Positions 20,747 through 30,363 of a stretch of DNA of 34,373 nucleotides are shown piece by piece (within the stretch, counting starts at the first letter, position 1; the number at the start of each line of letters is the position of its first letter). The notes below the pieces were generated by a model, which saw only the letters and a list, made by a program, of their open reading frames with translations, ran no database searches and was not told the DNA's origin. The stretch spans positions 4,491 to 38,863 of the forward strand of contig LFRS01000053.1 in assembly GCA_001512435.1 (NCBI GenBank). The letters run 5' to 3'. A program made the position numbers and the translations under genes. This stretch comes from Halothermothrix sp. DTU029 (lineage in GTDB: Bacteria > Bacillota > Halanaerobiia > Halanaerobiales > DTU029).

Positions 20747-22030
20747 TCACCTATCCTTCATTACCCCCAGGATAACCTTGGCCAGTTCATCTGGATTATG
20801 TCTGATAAAGCCTTCCCTGGATAGTAAATTCCCCTCAATAACCTTTATGTCCAGTTCTCTAATTTTCTTTTTATCTACTTTAACCTGAAAGGCCCCTTCT
20901 TCCCTATATCTATTTATTAATTCCCGGGAACTTTCCTCTCTATTCACCACAACATAATCAAATAAGTCCCCACCAGTATGCTTATAAATAGCCTTAATAT
21001 GATCACTGACAGTATAACCTGAAGTTTCACCAGCCTGTGTCATCACATTACAGACAAAGATCTTGACAGCACTGCTTTCCCTAATCTTAGCAGCAATATC
21101 GCCTACCAGTAAATTAGGAATAATACTGGTATACAGGCTGCCAGGCCCCACCACAATTATATCTGCTTCTTCTATGGCTTTCACCACTTCAGCAGTAGAC
21201 TTACAGGAAGAAGGCTGTAAAAAAACCCTTTCAATTTTCTTTTTTTGTTCAGGAATAATAGACTCACCCAATAAAACTGTCTTATCCGAATAAATTGCTC
21301 CCAGCCGTACATCCTCATTGGTTGCCGGCAATACCTTGCCCCTGATGGCCAGAACCTTACTGGATTCCCTGATGGCTTCTTCAAAATCCCCCAGTATATC
21401 AGTTAAGGAAGCAATAAAGAGATTGCCGAAATTATGGCCTTCCAGGTCTCCCCCAGAATTAAAGCGGTACTGAAACAACTCCTCCATTAAGGGTTCTGTA
21501 TCAGCCAGGGCTACCAGGCAATTGCGGATATCTCCAGGAGGTAAAATACCCAACTCATCCCTTAATTTACCGGAACTCCCTCCATCATCAGCAACTGTAA
21601 CCACTGCTGTCAAATTACTGGTATAATTCTTCAAACCCCTTAATAAATTTGATAAACCGGTTCCACCACCCAGGGCTACAATCCGGGGTCCTTTCTCCAG
21701 TATTTTCCTTTCAAAGGCCTTATCCAGAAACTTATTGGCTTCCAGATGATAAAAGCCTTTTAAGGCACCTTTCAAGGAGGCAAAAACCCCCCAGATCCCC
21801 AGGATTATCAGAACAAGGGCCGCAATAAGGTCGACAAAAAAGGATAGATTGCCCACAAAAGGCAAGAGGAAGCGGATGACCATGTTTTCCAGATAACTGA
21901 TTATCTGGTAACCCAGTAAAATAGAAATACCTGCACTGATTAATAAAAGGGATATAGTAAGCAATAAGATCCATCTCTTAATGCCAATCCCTGGATATAA
22001 CCATTTTTTATTGGAAAAATTGATTTTCAT
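20747..22030 (-). CDS. yvcK: YvcK/CofD-like gluconeogenesis factor with N-terminal transmembrane extension
   Basis: RIVALGGGTGLSNLLRGLKNYTSNLTAVVTVADDGGSSGKLR. Two hydrophobic segments in the first about 90 residues. Confidence 0.95.
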   Translation of the reverse strand: MKINFSNKKWLYPGIGIKRWILLLTISLLLISAGISILLGYQIISYLENMVIRFLLPFVGNLSFFVDLIAALVLIILGIWGVFASLKGALKGFYHLEANKFLDKAFERKILEKGPRIVALGGGTGLSNLLRGLKNYTSNLTAVVTVADDGGSSGKLRDELGILPPGDIRNCLVALADTEPLMEELFQYRFNSGGDLEGHNFGNLFIASLTDILGDFEEAIRESSKVLAIRGKVLPATNEDVRLGAIYSDKTVLLGESIIPEQKKKIERVFLQPSSCKSTAEVVKAIEEADIIVVGPGSLYTSIIPNLLVGDIAAKIRESSAVKIFVCNVMTQAGETSGYTVSDHIKAIYKHTGGDLFDYVVVNREESSRELINRYREEGAFQVKVDKKKIRELDIKVIEGNLLSREGFIRHNPDELAKVILGVMKDR

Positions 22031-22080
22031 AGACTTATCCGCCCTTAATTTATAAATAATAAAAAACCGGGCCTATCTTC

Positions 22081-22932
22081 TTACTTTTTTATGTCCTTAT
22101 GCTCTACTACAACCCGGTAACCTTTGCGGGCTAAAAAATCCCGTAACTTGATAGCAGTAGTCACTGAACGATGCTTGCCACCAGTACAGCCAATAGCAAT
22201 CATTAAATGACTCTTGCCTTCTTTTTCGTATTCCGGCAAGAGGAACTCTATGAAATCAAAGAACTTCTTATAAAACTTAGTCGACAGGGGCCATTTCATG
22301 ATATATTCCTGGACCACCTCTTCTTTTCCGGTAAGATCTTTAAGGGAACTAACATAGTGGGGATTAGGCAAAAATCTCACATCAAAAACCAGGTCTGCAT
22401 CCATGGGAATCCCATATTTATAACCAAAGGAAATAATGGAAATTGACAGGTTTTCTTTACCTACTTTATGGAAAGAATAGATCCGCCTTAATTCATTATA
22501 GAGATCCCTACTGACCATTGCAGAAGTATCTATAATTTTGTTAGCCTTTCCCCGGATTTCCTCTAACATGGCCCTCTCTCTCTGAATGGCATCAAGAATA
22601 CGGCCTTCTTCATCCAGGGGGTGTTTTCTTCTGGTCTCTTTGTACCTTCTTACCAGAGTCTCGTCAGAGGCCTCCAGAAAGAGTATCTCATAATTAAAGC
22701 CCTGTTTTTCCAGTTGCGCTAATTCTCCAAAGAGGGAATTAAAAAACTTGCCTCCCCTGATATCAGTCACTATGGCAATCTTTTCATACTCAGAACGAAG
22801 GCACAATTCAGCGAATTTATTTATAAAGGTAGGTGGTAAATTATCGATACAGAAATAACCCATATCTTCAAAAAAATTCAAAGCCACTGACTTACCTGCA
22901 CCTGACATCCCTGTTATTATTAAAAATTCCAT
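22081..22932 (-). CDS. rapZ: RNase adapter protein RapZ (YvcJ), P-loop NTPase
   Basis: FLIITGMSGAGKSVALNFFEDMGYFCIDNLPP, SFGYKYGIPMDADLVFDVRFLPNP, IAIGCTGGKHRSV. Confidence 0.97.
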   Translation of the reverse strand: MEFLIITGMSGAGKSVALNFFEDMGYFCIDNLPPTFINKFAELCLRSEYEKIAIVTDIRGGKFFNSLFGELAQLEKQGFNYEILFLEASDETLVRRYKETRRKHPLDEEGRILDAIQRERAMLEEIRGKANKIIDTSAMVSRDLYNELRRIYSFHKVGKENLSISIISFGYKYGIPMDADLVFDVRFLPNPHYVSSLKDLTGKEEVVQEYIMKWPLSTKFYKKFFDFIEFLLPEYEKEGKSHLMIAIGCTGGKHRSVTTAIKLRDFLARKGYRVVVEHKDIKK

Positions 22933-23018
22933 TATGGAAACTCCTCTCTGATAATCTTATATCATTAATCTTATAATACCATTGTATAATATCAGGAAGA
23001 GAATGTAAACAGCCATAC

Positions 23019-23948
23019 TTAGGCCAAAATTGGCAATTTATCCTTTAGTATTCTGAAAGTGGCCGGTAATACTCCAACTAATTCTCCATCCAGTTCCAGC
23101 TCCGAGCTCCCTTCATCCTCCAGTTCTAAAAGTATTTCCTCTGCCTGGAGGGAATCAACCAGGGGATGACTTAAATGGCTGCCTTTATAAGCTTTAGCCA
23201 GATTTACAATTATACCCATCTTGCTGAAGTTCTTTAATACTACTATATTTAATTTCCCACTGTCTAATTCAGCCTCAGGAGCTATCATAACACCTCCGCC
23301 AAAATACTTGCCATTGGCAATAATCACACTATTTAAGTATTGATTATACTGCTCCTGACCATCTATAATAACCCGGGTTTTTTTGTTTTTATAACTAAAG
23401 AGGGTTCTAAAAACACCAATTAAATAAGATAAAAAACCACCATAGATTTTGGAACTTTCATTAACCAATTTAGCAGTACTGGCCCCTATACCGGTATCAG
23501 CCACATTCAGGAAAAGCCTGGTCTCATTCTTGCCGGCATAATTTCTGTAACAAACCTCTGCAACATCTACTTCCCTGACCCTTTCTCTCCTGATAATATT
23601 TACAATATCCTCTATTTCCTTGCCAATACCAAAAGACCTGATAAAATCACAACCGGTTCCCTGGGAAAAGATAATTAATTTTATATCTTTAGCCAGCAAG
23701 TCTCCCTCTCTATAAAGGCCATTAATAACCTCATTAGTGGTTCCATCCCCACCTACAGCCATAATCCTGCGATAACCTTCAGCAAGGGCTGTCCTGGCCA
23801 ATTCTATAGCATGGCCTGGATATTCAGTAAAACGAACCTCCAGGTCTATTCCTTCATCATGAAAAACCTGCTCATACTTTGGCCAGACCTTCCCTGTCCG
23901 GCCATTGGCAGAAACAGGATTTACAATAGCTATAATCCCCTGTGTCAT
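23019..23948 (-). CDS. Diacylglycerol/lipid kinase (YegS/DagK family)
   Basis: IAIVNPVSANGRTGKVWP, IMAVGGDGTTNEVINGL, FSQGTGCDFIRSFGI. Confidence 0.92.
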   Translation of the reverse strand: MTQGIIAIVNPVSANGRTGKVWPKYEQVFHDEGIDLEVRFTEYPGHAIELARTALAEGYRRIMAVGGDGTTNEVINGLYREGDLLAKDIKLIIFSQGTGCDFIRSFGIGKEIEDIVNIIRRERVREVDVAEVCYRNYAGKNETRLFLNVADTGIGASTAKLVNESSKIYGGFLSYLIGVFRTLFSYKNKKTRVIIDGQEQYNQYLNSVIIANGKYFGGGVMIAPEAELDSGKLNIVVLKNFSKMGIIVNLAKAYKGSHLSHPLVDSLQAEEILLELEDEGSSELELDGELVGVLPATFRILKDKLPILA

Positions 23949-24120
23949 ATTAAACCAGTTCCTTTCCCTTTTAATTTCTCTCTCTTTATCTGCATAATAT
24001 AAGCAGCTTTTTACTAATTCTTCTTTATCTGCAATTTTTCCTGCAAAATCTACATCAATTGAAAGTATTTTTTATAACCTACATAGAAAAAGTCCAGGAA
24101 GCCTGATACAGGCCCCCGAA

Positions 24121-24160
24121 AAATAAAAAACAGAAGAAACCAGACTCTGGTCCCTTCTGT
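24121..24160 (-). terminator. Rho-independent terminator downstream of the membrane-protein gene
   Basis: acagaag..accaga / tctggt..cttctgt stem followed by TTTTTTATTTTT on the minus strand. Confidence 0.8.
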
Positions 24161-24256
24161 CTCAAAAGATCCTGTCAACTATAATTTAATTATTATTTAC
24201 ATTCCACTAATATAATAATTTTCCCACAGTAACTAAGTATAGCTTTTCTCTAAGTA

Positions 24257-24976
24257 CTAATTTTCCGGAGTCATTTCTTTACTCTCTGTTTCCTTCTTAT
24301 CTGCTGCTTTTTCTTCAATTTTTTCATTAAGATTTGCAGCCTTACTCCTGCTTCTCATCTTTTTAATATTATCCATTATTTGAACAAAGAAAAGAGGAAT
24401 CAGTGGCAAGACTATTAGTAGCAGCAACAGATACAATTTGTTACTGAATAACATTGCTTTTTCAATATCATTGAGCTGAAATATATAGATGCTGAAAATA
24501 GCAAATATGATGGTCATTAAGGCCATCAATAAGCTCATGTACTCCACCGGAACACCTTCACGGATGAGTACTGGCTGTTCTGAATCAAGGGCAGCTTTTT
24601 TACTGCTTTTCACCTTTAGATCCATTAGATTTTTACAATACAAATCCTTTTGTTCCATAGTTAAAAAAGGAGACTGCATGATATCTGTTATTATATCATC
24701 TATTAAGGACTGAATATTGTATAAATCTGCCTTATCAACATTATATTTATTGGCTGTTGAAGAAATAATTGAATTAAATAGATTTATATCAAACAAATCA
24801 TCTTTAGCGATCATCGGTCTAATAGTCTGTAGTATCTCCAGATTAGCTACATACAATTTGCGTAAATAATATTTTTTCTCCTTTTTAGCAACCAGTAGGC
24901 TGGATACAAGATAGACAATCAAACCTGACAGCAGCCCTCCCCCAATTCGCAAAACCCACGGATTTGCTAACACCAA
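24257..24976 (-). CDS. Uncharacterised membrane protein
   Basis: 239 aa. One N-terminal and two C-terminal hydrophobic segments; charged tail (EKIEEKAADKKETESKEM). No family recognised. Confidence 0.75.
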   Translation of the reverse strand: MVLANPWVLRIGGGLLSGLIVYLVSSLLVAKKEKKYYLRKLYVANLEILQTIRPMIAKDDLFDINLFNSIISSTANKYNVDKADLYNIQSLIDDIITDIMQSPFLTMEQKDLYCKNLMDLKVKSSKKAALDSEQPVLIREGVPVEYMSLLMALMTIIFAIFSIYIFQLNDIEKAMLFSNKLYLLLLLIVLPLIPLFFVQIMDNIKKMRSRSKAANLNEKIEEKAADKKETESKEMTPEN

Positions 24977-25092
24977 ACATCCCTCCTTATATTTTTTTCA
25001 TAGAAAAATATCTTTTTCTGGCTAAACTATATAATATATTATTAGAGATAATTAATAAATCTCCTTTTTACTTAAGAAAATTTCTTGTTCTT

Positions 25093-26367
25093 CTATAAAG
25101 TATAGCCAAAACCCAGAATAGTAAAGCTCTTAAATTCATCACCAGGGGCCATCTTTATTTCTATAGTATGCTCCCTCGCTTCATCCTCCTGGTAAAGCAG
25201 GGTAGCATTACAATGGGTCCAGTTAACCCGGCGGGGATCAAGGGTTTTAACATATTTACCATCTACATAGACCTCAGCCTTACCAAAATCAGCACTGCCG
25301 GAATCCTTAAAAACCAACATTAAACTTTTGCTGGTAATAGTCATCTTGAAACTCCCGGTACCAGAGTAGATATTATGCATCCAGTTATTGGGGAATTGGG
25401 CTGTTCCTCCAAGATCAGCATCCATCTCCACCCTCTGTAGGTCATGGTCCCGCAGGCGAAATCCCCCTGCCTCAATAGTTGCTGCCTCCGTATTGGTGTT
25501 CCTATCCAGCAGCCGTATGTTTTTAAAAGCATCCCCCAAGAGAGGTTTCTTATCTAAATTAATATCTTCTTCAGCTATTGCTGCCTTATCTGTTTCAGCA
25601 AAGAGATAGGCCAGGCAGTCAGCCATAATCCGGTGGCCAGCATTGGAAGGATGATAGATATCAGCAAAAAAATCCTCTTTGCTGATTATATTACCCTTTC
25701 CTTTTGATATATAAAACTGGTCTACCACTGCATCCTTAATACTAACCATAGGCAGATTATAGTATCTACCTATAGGGGCCAGCCGATCCTGCAGGTTCCA
25801 GTCACTCTTGAATACACTGAATAACAAGATAACTGCCGGTTTATTTTCTGCTTCAAGAATCTTTAAAACCAGGCTTTCATAAGATACCCCCCTGGTCTCA
25901 TCATCGGCATCATTTACGGCAAATTCCACTACAACGATATCTGGTTCAACAGTACCATCCCTTAAGACATCCCGGTCATAACGGATAACACCTAACTGGG
26001 AAGGGGTACCACCAACACCAGCCTTGATAAAATGAATATTATCACCACCATCTTTCCCAAACATCTCTTTAAAGCGCAAATAGGATTGATAGGCATAACA
26101 ATTGGTATTGATAGGACTGGCTCCTGCCCCCTGGGTTATTGAACCGCCTATATAGGCTATGGTAATCTCTTCCCCTCTTTTTGCCTTTTCTATGGCATTT
26201 TTCAGCCGCTGATTATTACCTGTACTTAATAGGGATTTAGCGATCATGGCCTGGTATTCTTCAGAAGCAAAATCTACTCCTCCACTACTGGCAGCAAAAG
26301 CCCTGATCATCCCCCCTGCAATAAGCATAACCAGTAAAAGGATAATTACTGTCCTGATTTTTTTCAT
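25093..26367 (-). CDS. Secreted SGNH/GDSL hydrolase with C-terminal beta domain
   Basis: SGNH blocks: IAYIGGSITQGAG, GVGGTPSQLGVIRYDRD, VVEFAVNDADDETRG, DIYHPSNAGHRIMADCL. Signal peptide MKKIRTVIILLLVMLIAGGMIRAFA. Start set at Met20 of the track ORF to avoid overlap with ktrA. Confidence 0.88.
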   Translation of the reverse strand: MKKIRTVIILLLVMLIAGGMIRAFAASSGGVDFASEEYQAMIAKSLLSTGNNQRLKNAIEKAKRGEEITIAYIGGSITQGAGASPINTNCYAYQSYLRFKEMFGKDGGDNIHFIKAGVGGTPSQLGVIRYDRDVLRDGTVEPDIVVVEFAVNDADDETRGVSYESLVLKILEAENKPAVILLFSVFKSDWNLQDRLAPIGRYYNLPMVSIKDAVVDQFYISKGKGNIISKEDFFADIYHPSNAGHRIMADCLAYLFAETDKAAIAEEDINLDKKPLLGDAFKNIRLLDRNTNTEAATIEAGGFRLRDHDLQRVEMDADLGGTAQFPNNWMHNIYSGTGSFKMTITSKSLMLVFKDSGSADFGKAEVYVDGKYVKTLDPRRVNWTHCNATLLYQEDEAREHTIEIKMAPGDEFKSFTILGFGYTL

Positions 26368-26380
26368 TTTACTCCTCCTC

Positions 26381-27031
26381 TTACAACTCTTTATCCATCT
26401 TTTGCAATTCATCATTACCACCAAAGGCTATCATAATGTCTCCGGTTTCAAAGCTTAAATCTGCCAGCCTGCTTACATAAATCTCATCACCCCTCTTGAC
26501 AGCCAGAACATTTATATTAAATCGATTTCTTAATTTTAATTCCTGTAGACTCTTGCCAATCATACTATCCCTTACTGGCAACTCAATAATACTGTAATCA
26601 GGAGAAAACTCCAGATAATCAATTATGTTTGAAGAAAGCAAATTATTAGCCACCCGGATACCCATATCCCTTTCCGGATAAACAACCCTATCAGCACCAA
26701 CTTTACTCAGTAAACGGCCATGCAAATCATCCCTGGCCTTGACAATAACATAGGGGACTCCCAATTCCTTCAGTATTAGGGTAATAAGTACATCAGCCTG
26801 GGAGTTATCACCAATACTTACAACTGCTACATCAAAGTTACCTGCCCCAAACCTCCGTAATACCTCCGGATCTGTGGCATCGGCTTCTACCGCATAAGTA
26901 AGATCAGCTGCTATTGATTGTACCCTTTCCATATCCTTATCTATGGCCAGGACATTATGTCCTCTTTCCACCAGAGTTCTGGCTACACTAGCACCAAAAG
27001 TGCCTAAACCAATTATAAGGAATTGTTTCAT
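26381..27031 (-). CDS. ktrA: Potassium uptake regulator KtrA/TrkA (RCK domain)
   Basis: FLIIGLGTFGASVARTLVERGHNVLAIDKDMERV Rossmann NAD-binding; RCK_C tail; adjacent to ktrB. Confidence 0.95.
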   Translation of the reverse strand: MKQFLIIGLGTFGASVARTLVERGHNVLAIDKDMERVQSIAADLTYAVEADATDPEVLRRFGAGNFDVAVVSIGDNSQADVLITLILKELGVPYVIVKARDDLHGRLLSKVGADRVVYPERDMGIRVANNLLSSNIIDYLEFSPDYSIIELPVRDSMIGKSLQELKLRNRFNINVLAVKRGDEIYVSRLADLSFETGDIMIAFGGNDELQKMDKEL

Positions 27032-27060
27032 TTCCGGAACCCTCCCATCAATCTAATTTA

Positions 27061-28398
27061 TCAACCCACCATTATTTCTTCCTCTGGATAACGATAGGGG
27101 AGTTTTTGCCTTTGCTCTGCCAGAGCAACTACCAGGGTTAAAGGCCCAACCCTGCCAATGAACATGGTCACTATAATCAACAACCTTCCTATTACCGACA
27201 AAGAAGCTGTTATACCTGTAGACAAACCGACAGTTCCAAAGGCCGCAACTGTTTCAAATAAAAGGGACATAAAAGAGGCCTCTTCTGTTACAGACAGGAC
27301 AATAGTAACAAACAGGATTAAAAATATAGCCAGTAATGTTATGACAAAAGCTTTTATAATCAATCTTTCCGGCAGACGGCGCTGAAAGATCTCAATATCC
27401 CTTTTACCCCTGATGACATTCCAGACCGTTATTGCTATCACACCAAAAGTAGTGGTTTTGATACCTCCACCGGTGGAACCGGGAGAAGCCCCAATAAACA
27501 TTAAAATTATAGTTAAAAACAGGGTGGCATTATGGACCTGTTCCACAGCCAATACATTAAAACCTGCAGTTCGCGAGTTAACTGCATAAAAGAAAGCAGC
27601 CTGGAGTTTCTCTCCCAAAGCTAGATTCCCTATGGTAGCCTGATTGTTATATTCCAATAAGAAAAAATATAAAAAAGCAAAGGCTATTAATATAAAAGTA
27701 AAGCTTAAGACTATTTTAGTCTGCAAAGTAAAAGCTTTCTTCTGCTTTTTAGTATACAATTCCACTAAAACCGAGAAACCTAAACTACCCAGGATTACCA
27801 GGATCATGATACTAATACTGACTAAAGGAGTATTGATAATAAAGCCAGCCAGATTTTCTCCAAAAAGAGCAAAACCAGCACTATTAAAGGCAGAAACTGA
27901 ATGGAAAATAGCCCAGTAAAGAGCTTTACCAGGAGGATAATCCCTGATCAAGCTTATAAATAAAGGAATTGCCCCAAACCCTTCTATAATCAAGGTAAGG
28001 AAGAGAACGGATTTAACCAGTCTTACCAGCCCCGCCATCTGTATATTATCCAGATCATCTTTTAATAATAAACGTCCCTTTAAACCGATTTTCCTGCCCA
28101 GTAAAAGGGCTATAATGGTAGAAAAGGTCATAATCCCGATGCCACCTATCTGGATTAAAAGCATGATTATAACCTGGCCAAATAGGCTGAAAGTGTTAGT
28201 AAAATCAAGGACCATCAAGCCTGTAACACAGGTAGCTGAACTGGCAGTAAAAAAAGCATCCAGGAAATCCAGGCCCCCTTCCCCTGTTGTCGCTATAGGT
28301 AACATTAATAAAAAAGTACCTATAACTATAACTGTAAAATAGGCGATAACAAGAAACTGGGCCGGATTAAATTTTCTTTTCCGCCGGTAGGCCTGCAT
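27061..28398 (-). CDS. ktrB: Potassium uptake transporter KtrB/TrkH
   Basis: 445 aa polytopic. Selectivity-filter segments such as TASSATCVTGL, SAFNSAGFALF, NSRTAGFN, FGTVGLSTG; MFIGRVGPLTLV. Confidence 0.95.
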   Translation of the reverse strand: MQAYRRKRKFNPAQFLVIAYFTVIVIGTFLLMLPIATTGEGGLDFLDAFFTASSATCVTGLMVLDFTNTFSLFGQVIIMLLIQIGGIGIMTFSTIIALLLGRKIGLKGRLLLKDDLDNIQMAGLVRLVKSVLFLTLIIEGFGAIPLFISLIRDYPPGKALYWAIFHSVSAFNSAGFALFGENLAGFIINTPLVSISIMILVILGSLGFSVLVELYTKKQKKAFTLQTKIVLSFTFILIAFAFLYFFLLEYNNQATIGNLALGEKLQAAFFYAVNSRTAGFNVLAVEQVHNATLFLTIILMFIGASPGSTGGGIKTTTFGVIAITVWNVIRGKRDIEIFQRRLPERLIIKAFVITLLAIFLILFVTIVLSVTEEASFMSLLFETVAAFGTVGLSTGITASLSVIGRLLIIVTMFIGRVGPLTLVVALAEQRQKLPYRYPEEEIMVG

Positions 28399-28527
28399 AA
28401 TAATTACCCCTTTAAAAAAGCATGGAATTCAAATTATTATCTTCTAATATCTGGGCACCTTCTGTTTTGTTAAAACAATTCTCATATTCTAACCCGGGAT
28501 TTTCCAGGCTCAGGCTGTAATAATACC

Positions 28528-30267
28528 TTAGAGGGTATAGCCAAAACCAAGAATGGTGAAACACTTATCTTCATCACCAGGAGCCATCTTAATCTCTATC
28601 TCATGTTCCCTGGCTTCCTCTTCTTGATATAAAATTACAGCATTACAATGGGTCCAGTTATTAATATGAGGATCAGCAGTCAGGACATATTCCCCATCTA
28701 CATAAATCTCTGCCTTGCCAAATTCACTGTTCCCTGAATCCTTAAAGACCAGCATCAGGCCTCTGCTAATGATAGTCATCTTAAAGCTTTCTGTACCAGA
28801 TGAAGGAGTACGCATCCAGTTATAGGGGAACTGGGCTGTTCCATGGGAATCAAGATCCATCTCTACCAGCTGTAAATCCTGGTCTCTTTCCTTAAAACCA
28901 CCCTCAGCTATACTGGCTACATGAGTATTAGTCTCTCTATCCAGGAGGAGAATATCTTTATAATAATTGCCAATTGCCGGTTCCTGATCAAGTATAATAT
29001 CTTCTTCAGCTATTGGGTCTTTACTGGTCTCGGCAAAGAGATAGGCCAGACAGTCTGCCATAATCCTATGGCCATCATTGGTCGGATGATAAATATCATA
29101 GAAAAACTGCCTTTTAGAGATAATATTCCCCTCTTCTTTAGATAGACGGAATTGCCCTACTACAGCATCCTTTACACTTACCATAGGCAAATTATAGTGT
29201 TCTCCCACAGGAGCAAGCCTGTCCTGCAGGTTCCAATCATTTTCAAAAACACTGAATAAGAGAATTACTGCCGGTTTATTTTCTGCTTCTAAAATCTTTA
29301 AAACCAGGCTTTCATAACAAACTCCCCTGGTCTCATCACCAGCATCGTTTACGGCAAATTCCACAATAACAATATCTGGTTCCACTTGTCCATCCCTTAA
29401 AATATCCCGCTCATAGCGGATAATACCTAGTTGTGAAGGGGTGCCACCAACACCGGCTTTAATATAATGAATATTATCCCCCCCATTCCTGCCAAACATC
29501 TCTTTAAATCTCAAATAAGACTGGTAAGCATAACAATTGGTATTGATGGGCTTGGCCCCTGCCCCCTGGGTAATGGAGCCACCTATATAAGCTATGTATA
29601 CATCTTCACCTCTTGCGGCTTTTTCCATAGCCTTTTTCAAGCGCCAGTTATTACCCTTATGTAATAATGATTTAGCTATCATTTTTTTATACTCTTCTGA
29701 AGCAAAATCAACCAGTGGGTCAACAATTAAGTCCTCCACCTCATAGCCGTCATTTAGATAAAACTTAACTGTAGCTTTACCTATCTGGCCAACCTGATCA
29801 AATTCAAAAGCAAATTTACCCAGGATATCATCATCTGAAGACCATTCATAATCTGCCAGTTCTATAAGAACTTCCCTGCCATCAGCCGGGCAGGGAACCC
29901 GCAATGTCGTTCCACTTTCATACTTATTGCTTTTTCCCCAGTTCTGTAAAACAAAATTCACTTCTTTTATACTATCATCACTAGCCTGTATGGATACACC
30001 AATACTGTGGACTAATTGATGGAATCCAGCACAGCTTTCCAGCAGCTGTAATATTTCTTCATCAGTTACTCCCCCTATAAACTCTGCTGCATTTCTTATC
30101 CGTCCTTCCAGGTAGATCTCCTCTGAAGGTTTGCCTTCATTCCTGCTGCTTGCTTCAATATCAGTATCCAGCATCAGGTATATACAGCTCCGCTTCTCAA
30201 CAGGGTCCTTTGGTGCCACAGGCCCCCTGCCCTTTTTTTCCTCATTTAATGTCTTATTCTTTTTCAC
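28528..30267 (-). CDS. SGNH/GDSL hydrolase, non-secreted paralog with about 185-aa N-terminal extension
   Basis: Same SGNH blocks and C-terminal domain as 25093-26367 (IAYIGGSITQGAGAKPINTNCYAYQSYLRFKEMFG...GFGYTL). N-terminus is hydrophilic with no signal peptide. Confidence 0.88.
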   Translation of the reverse strand: MKKNKTLNEEKKGRGPVAPKDPVEKRSCIYLMLDTDIEASSRNEGKPSEEIYLEGRIRNAAEFIGGVTDEEILQLLESCAGFHQLVHSIGVSIQASDDSIKEVNFVLQNWGKSNKYESGTTLRVPCPADGREVLIELADYEWSSDDDILGKFAFEFDQVGQIGKATVKFYLNDGYEVEDLIVDPLVDFASEEYKKMIAKSLLHKGNNWRLKKAMEKAARGEDVYIAYIGGSITQGAGAKPINTNCYAYQSYLRFKEMFGRNGGDNIHYIKAGVGGTPSQLGIIRYERDILRDGQVEPDIVIVEFAVNDAGDETRGVCYESLVLKILEAENKPAVILLFSVFENDWNLQDRLAPVGEHYNLPMVSVKDAVVGQFRLSKEEGNIISKRQFFYDIYHPTNDGHRIMADCLAYLFAETSKDPIAEEDIILDQEPAIGNYYKDILLLDRETNTHVASIAEGGFKERDQDLQLVEMDLDSHGTAQFPYNWMRTPSSGTESFKMTIISRGLMLVFKDSGNSEFGKAEIYVDGEYVLTADPHINNWTHCNAVILYQEEEAREHEIEIKMAPGDEDKCFTILGFGYTL

Positions 30268-30363
30268 CTTTACCGTCCTCCCTATATACTATATATCTTT
30301 TATAGCTTTATTTATCCTAATATATCCAGGAGCTTTCATAAAAACAGAGCTTAAATTTTAATA

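Noticed and set aside
28399-28527. Open minus-strand frame YYYSLSLENPGLEYENCFNKTEGAQILEDNNLNSMLF* between the SGNH paralog and ktrB
   Set aside because: No credible start or SD, only about 37 codons, and both SGNH paralogs end at the same GFGYTL so it is not a frameshifted tail. It could be chance or a gene remnant.
28399-28527. Possible c-di-AMP (ydaO) riboswitch upstream of ktrB
   Set aside because: The gap is too short and lacks a recognisable aptamer structure.
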